Below are positions 5,835 to 7,020 of a stretch of 7,020 bases of DNA, piece by piece. A program made the position numbers and the translations under genes. Below the pieces are notes generated by a model that searched no databases, was not told the origin of the DNA, and worked only from the letters and a program-made list of their open reading frames with translations. This DNA is from Comamonadaceae bacterium (lineage in GTDB: Bacteria; Pseudomonadota; Gammaproteobacteria; Burkholderiales; Burkholderiaceae_C): assembly GCA_947460165.1 (NCBI GenBank), contig CANHKH010000175.1, positions 1 to 7,020 on the forward strand, given 5' to 3'. Every line of letters starts with the position of its first letter. The stretch's first letter is position 1.

Positions 5835-6289
5835 GGTTGGCGCACCGCAAAAGGCTGCAGACCGTCGGTGGCCAGGCGCAGGCTTTGTTCGCGCAAGCGC
5901 AGTGTCACCCCCTGCGCCGCCAATATAGGCTCTGGCCCCAGCACCAACTCCTTGGGGCCAGGGCTGACGGGCCATTCCACGCTCACTGCTTCGTTGAGCC
6001 AGCGCTCGGGCAGCTGCGCCGGCTGTCGGCCTAAAAATTGGTAACCGCCCGTTTGCGCCACCCAGCGCAAGGGCTGGCCGCTGCTGCGGGACCAGGCCCG
6101 CCCGCTTTCAAGGTGGGCTGCCAAGCGCTCGGCGTCGCGCTGCAGGGCCTGGCGGTCGGGGTCGCGCATGGCCAGGGTCACGCTGGCCGTGGCAATGGCC
6201 AAAATGGCCAGCACCACCAGCAACTCCAGCAAGGTAAAGCCTGGTGTGGCCCTGCGCGAAAGGCTGCCCAGAGCGCGCAAAGGGTTCAC
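5831..6289 (-). CDS. gspH: Type II secretion system minor pseudopilin GspH
   Basis: GspH is a minor pseudopilin that links the GspI-J-K tip to the GspG shaft. The product is 152 aa. The leader ends RRATPG; cleavage is predicted between Gly17 and Phe18 of G|FTLLELLVVLAILAIATA, with Glu22 at +5. The following DAERLAAHLESGRAWSRSSG (56-75) is the usual GspH region of amphipathic helix plus A-x-S/W, and the rest is a beta-rich periplasmic domain with QPLRWV and GVTLRLRE. The start is a GTG at 6289-6287; no ATG lies between this and the leader, and only a weak GAG is seen upstream, so the exact start is slightly uncertain. It begins 33 bp after the gspG stop and overlaps gspI by four bases. Confidence 0.92.
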   Translation of the reverse strand: MNPLRALGSLSRRATPGFTLLELLVVLAILAIATASVTLAMRDPDRQALQRDAERLAAHLESGRAWSRSSGQPLRWVAQTGGYQFLGRQPAQLPERWLNEAVSVEWPVSPGPKELVLGPEPILAAQGVTLRLREQSLRLATDGLQPFAVRQP

Positions 6290-6322
6290 ACCGGTCTCAG
6301 GTCTTGCGAGGGCCAGCAGGGC

Positions 6323-6781
6323 TTATTGCCAGGAGCCGATGTCGGCGTTGTTGCCCTCGCCCCCGGTCTTGCCGTCGGCGCCCAGCGACATCACGTCCAC
6401 CTCGCCCTTGAGGCCCGGGTTGAGGTACTGGTAAGGCCGGCCCCAAGGATCGCCTGGCAGTTTGTCCAGCGTGGCCCGCCAGTTGGCAGGCACGGGCTCT
6501 GAGGTCGGCCTGTTGACCAGGGCCTGCAGACCTTGCTCGGGGCTGGGGTAGCGCTGGTTGTCGAGCTTGTAGAGTTTCAAGGCCTGCTGGAGGTTGGCTA
6601 TGTCGGTGCGGGCGGCCGTGACGCGGGCATCGTCGGCGCGGTTGAGCACATTGGGCACGATGAGCGCGGCCAGCACGCCAATGATGACCAGCACCACCAT
6701 CAGCTCAATCAGGGTGAAACCCCGCGCCAAGCGGCGGGCGGGCCGAAGTCTGGAGAAAGCGTAAGTGGTCATGGCTTCCAT
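6323..6781 (-). CDS. gspG: Type II secretion system major pseudopilin GspG
   Basis: GspG polymerises into the T2SS pseudopilus that drives folded exoproteins through the GspD secretin. From the ATG at 6781 the product is 152 aa. A basic leader ends RRLARG; cleavage is predicted after Gly21 before FTLIELMVVLVIIGVLAALI, with Glu26 at +5. Conserved family blocks follow: NVLNRADDARVTAARTDI, LYKLDNQRYPSPEQGLQAL, LPGDPWGRPYQYLNPG, and a C-terminal SLGADGKTGGEGNNADIGSW that corresponds to the calcium-binding loop of GspG. Three in-frame ATGs (6784, 6781, 6772) could start it. I choose 6781 because GGGA lies six bases upstream, and the mature protein is the same in every case. It is the first gene of the minus-strand G-H-I-J-K unit and the only one ending in TAA. 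A reading frame beginning 12 bp away on the other strand looks like gspC. Confidence 0.97.
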   Translation of the reverse strand: MEAMTTYAFSRLRPARRLARGFTLIELMVVLVIIGVLAALIVPNVLNRADDARVTAARTDIANLQQALKLYKLDNQRYPSPEQGLQALVNRPTSEPVPANWRATLDKLPGDPWGRPYQYLNPGLKGEVDVMSLGADGKTGGEGNNADIGSWQ

Positions 6782-6787
6782 CATAAT
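6782..6787 (+). promoter_or_regulatory. Possible -10 element (CATAAT) for the plus-strand gspC-like gene
   Basis: CATAAT matches the sigma-70 -10 consensus TATAAT at five of six bases and is an AT-rich island in the 12-bp gap between divergent start codons. Transcription from it would begin at about 6794, the gspC ATG itself, giving a leaderless message; consistently, no Shine-Dalgarno is seen before 6794. No convincing -35 box lies 16-18 bp upstream, so support is weak. Confidence 0.2.
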
Positions 6788-6793
6788 TCCCAG

Positions 6794-7020
6794 ATGATTG
6801 CAAATGGATGGCAACGTGGCGTGGGTCTTGTGATTTGGCTGCTGGTCGGGCTCAGTGCAGCCTTTTGGGGCCTGCGCCTGGGAGATTCGCGCAGCGGTGC
6901 GGCCGAGCCCACCACCAAGGCCAAGCCCGCCGCGCTGGACACGGCGGCCGTGGTGGCCGCTTTGGGCGGCGCGCCCGCGGCCGAAAACGTCACGCCTGCG
7001 GCCGCCAATTCGGCCCAACG
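6794..7020 (+). CDS. gspC: Probable type II secretion system protein GspC, N-terminal 75 residues (3' end outside window)
   Basis: GspC is the inner-membrane T2SS protein whose periplasmic HR domain contacts the outer-membrane secretin GspD. The visible frame from ATG 6794 is open to the window edge. It encodes a short N-terminus (MIANGWQRG), one membrane helix (about residues 9-29, VGLVIWLLVGLSAAFWGLRL), an Ala/Pro/Thr/Lys linker and LDTAAVVAALGGA (48-60), which resembles the start of the HR domain. This architecture and the position beside gspG are what one expects of GspC; from this fragment alone the HR and PDZ domains cannot be verified. The other frames on this strand are less convincing, and the minus-strand frame over the same bases is only an upstream extension of gspG. 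No Shine-Dalgarno precedes 6794. Confidence 0.75.
   Translation, partial: MIANGWQRGVGLVIWLLVGLSAAFWGLRLGDSRSGAAEPTTKAKPAALDTAAVVAALGGAPAAENVTPAAANSAQ

Noticed and set aside
4804..5928. 374-codon plus-strand frame across gspJ and gspI
   Set aside because: Spans two real genes on the other strand, with Gln/His/Ala-rich composition typical of a GC shadow.
6782..7018. N-terminal extension of gspG to the window edge
   Set aside because: The extra residues are Arg/Gly-rich and unlike a prepilin leader, and the same DNA encodes a plausible GspC N-terminus on the other strand. Three ATGs near 6772-6784 give normal leaders.

Overview
The window is a GC-rich, gene-dense chromosomal segment with little intergenic space. 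It contains two housekeeping or regulatory units and most of a type II secretion (T2SS) pseudopilin operon. Protein style (NtrB with an NLAHEIKNPLGGIRGAAQLL H-box region, GspG with a DPWGRPYQYLNPG segment, Ala/Pro-rich linkers), strong GC bias and gene content suggest a betaproteobacterium of the Burkholderiales, most likely Comamonadaceae. The genus cannot be fixed from the sequence alone.

Left part, plus strand (1-2821): the C-terminal tail of an unidentified coiled-coil protein is followed by ntrB (glnL) and ntrC (glnG). These encode the nitrogen-regulation sensor kinase and its sigma-54-dependent activator. NtrB phosphorylates, or with PII dephosphorylates, Asp56 of NtrC, and NtrC~P activates sigma-54 promoters of nitrogen-assimilation genes. 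Inside the 3' part of ntrB lies an exact match to the sigma-54 core promoter consensus, pointing at ntrC. This is the most interesting non-coding signal in the window. ntrC converges on xthA across about 100 bp that holds a GC-rich hairpin.

Middle, minus strand (2925-3710): xthA, exonuclease III, a complete DNA repair enzyme with all catalytic residues, starting with GTG behind a good Shine-Dalgarno sequence.

Right part, minus strand (3779-6781): gspG, gspH, gspI, gspJ and gspK in this transcriptional order. They encode the major pseudopilin and the four minor pseudopilins that form the tip of the T2SS pseudopilus. H-I-J-K are joined by 1-4 nt start/stop overlaps (ATGA, GTGA, TGATG), which implies translational coupling. 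xthA follows gspK directly, so gspL/gspM are not in the usual position after gspK. At the right edge a plus-strand reading frame beginning at 6794, with one membrane helix and a GspC-like N-terminus, is read away from gspG. The two start codons are only about 12 bp apart, so at least one promoter must lie in coding DNA of the neighbour.

No RNA gene, insertion sequence, CRISPR array or phage remnant was seen, and no undescribed multi-gene system is evident. The long open frames antisense to ntrC, xthA and gspG-K look like GC-driven shadows.
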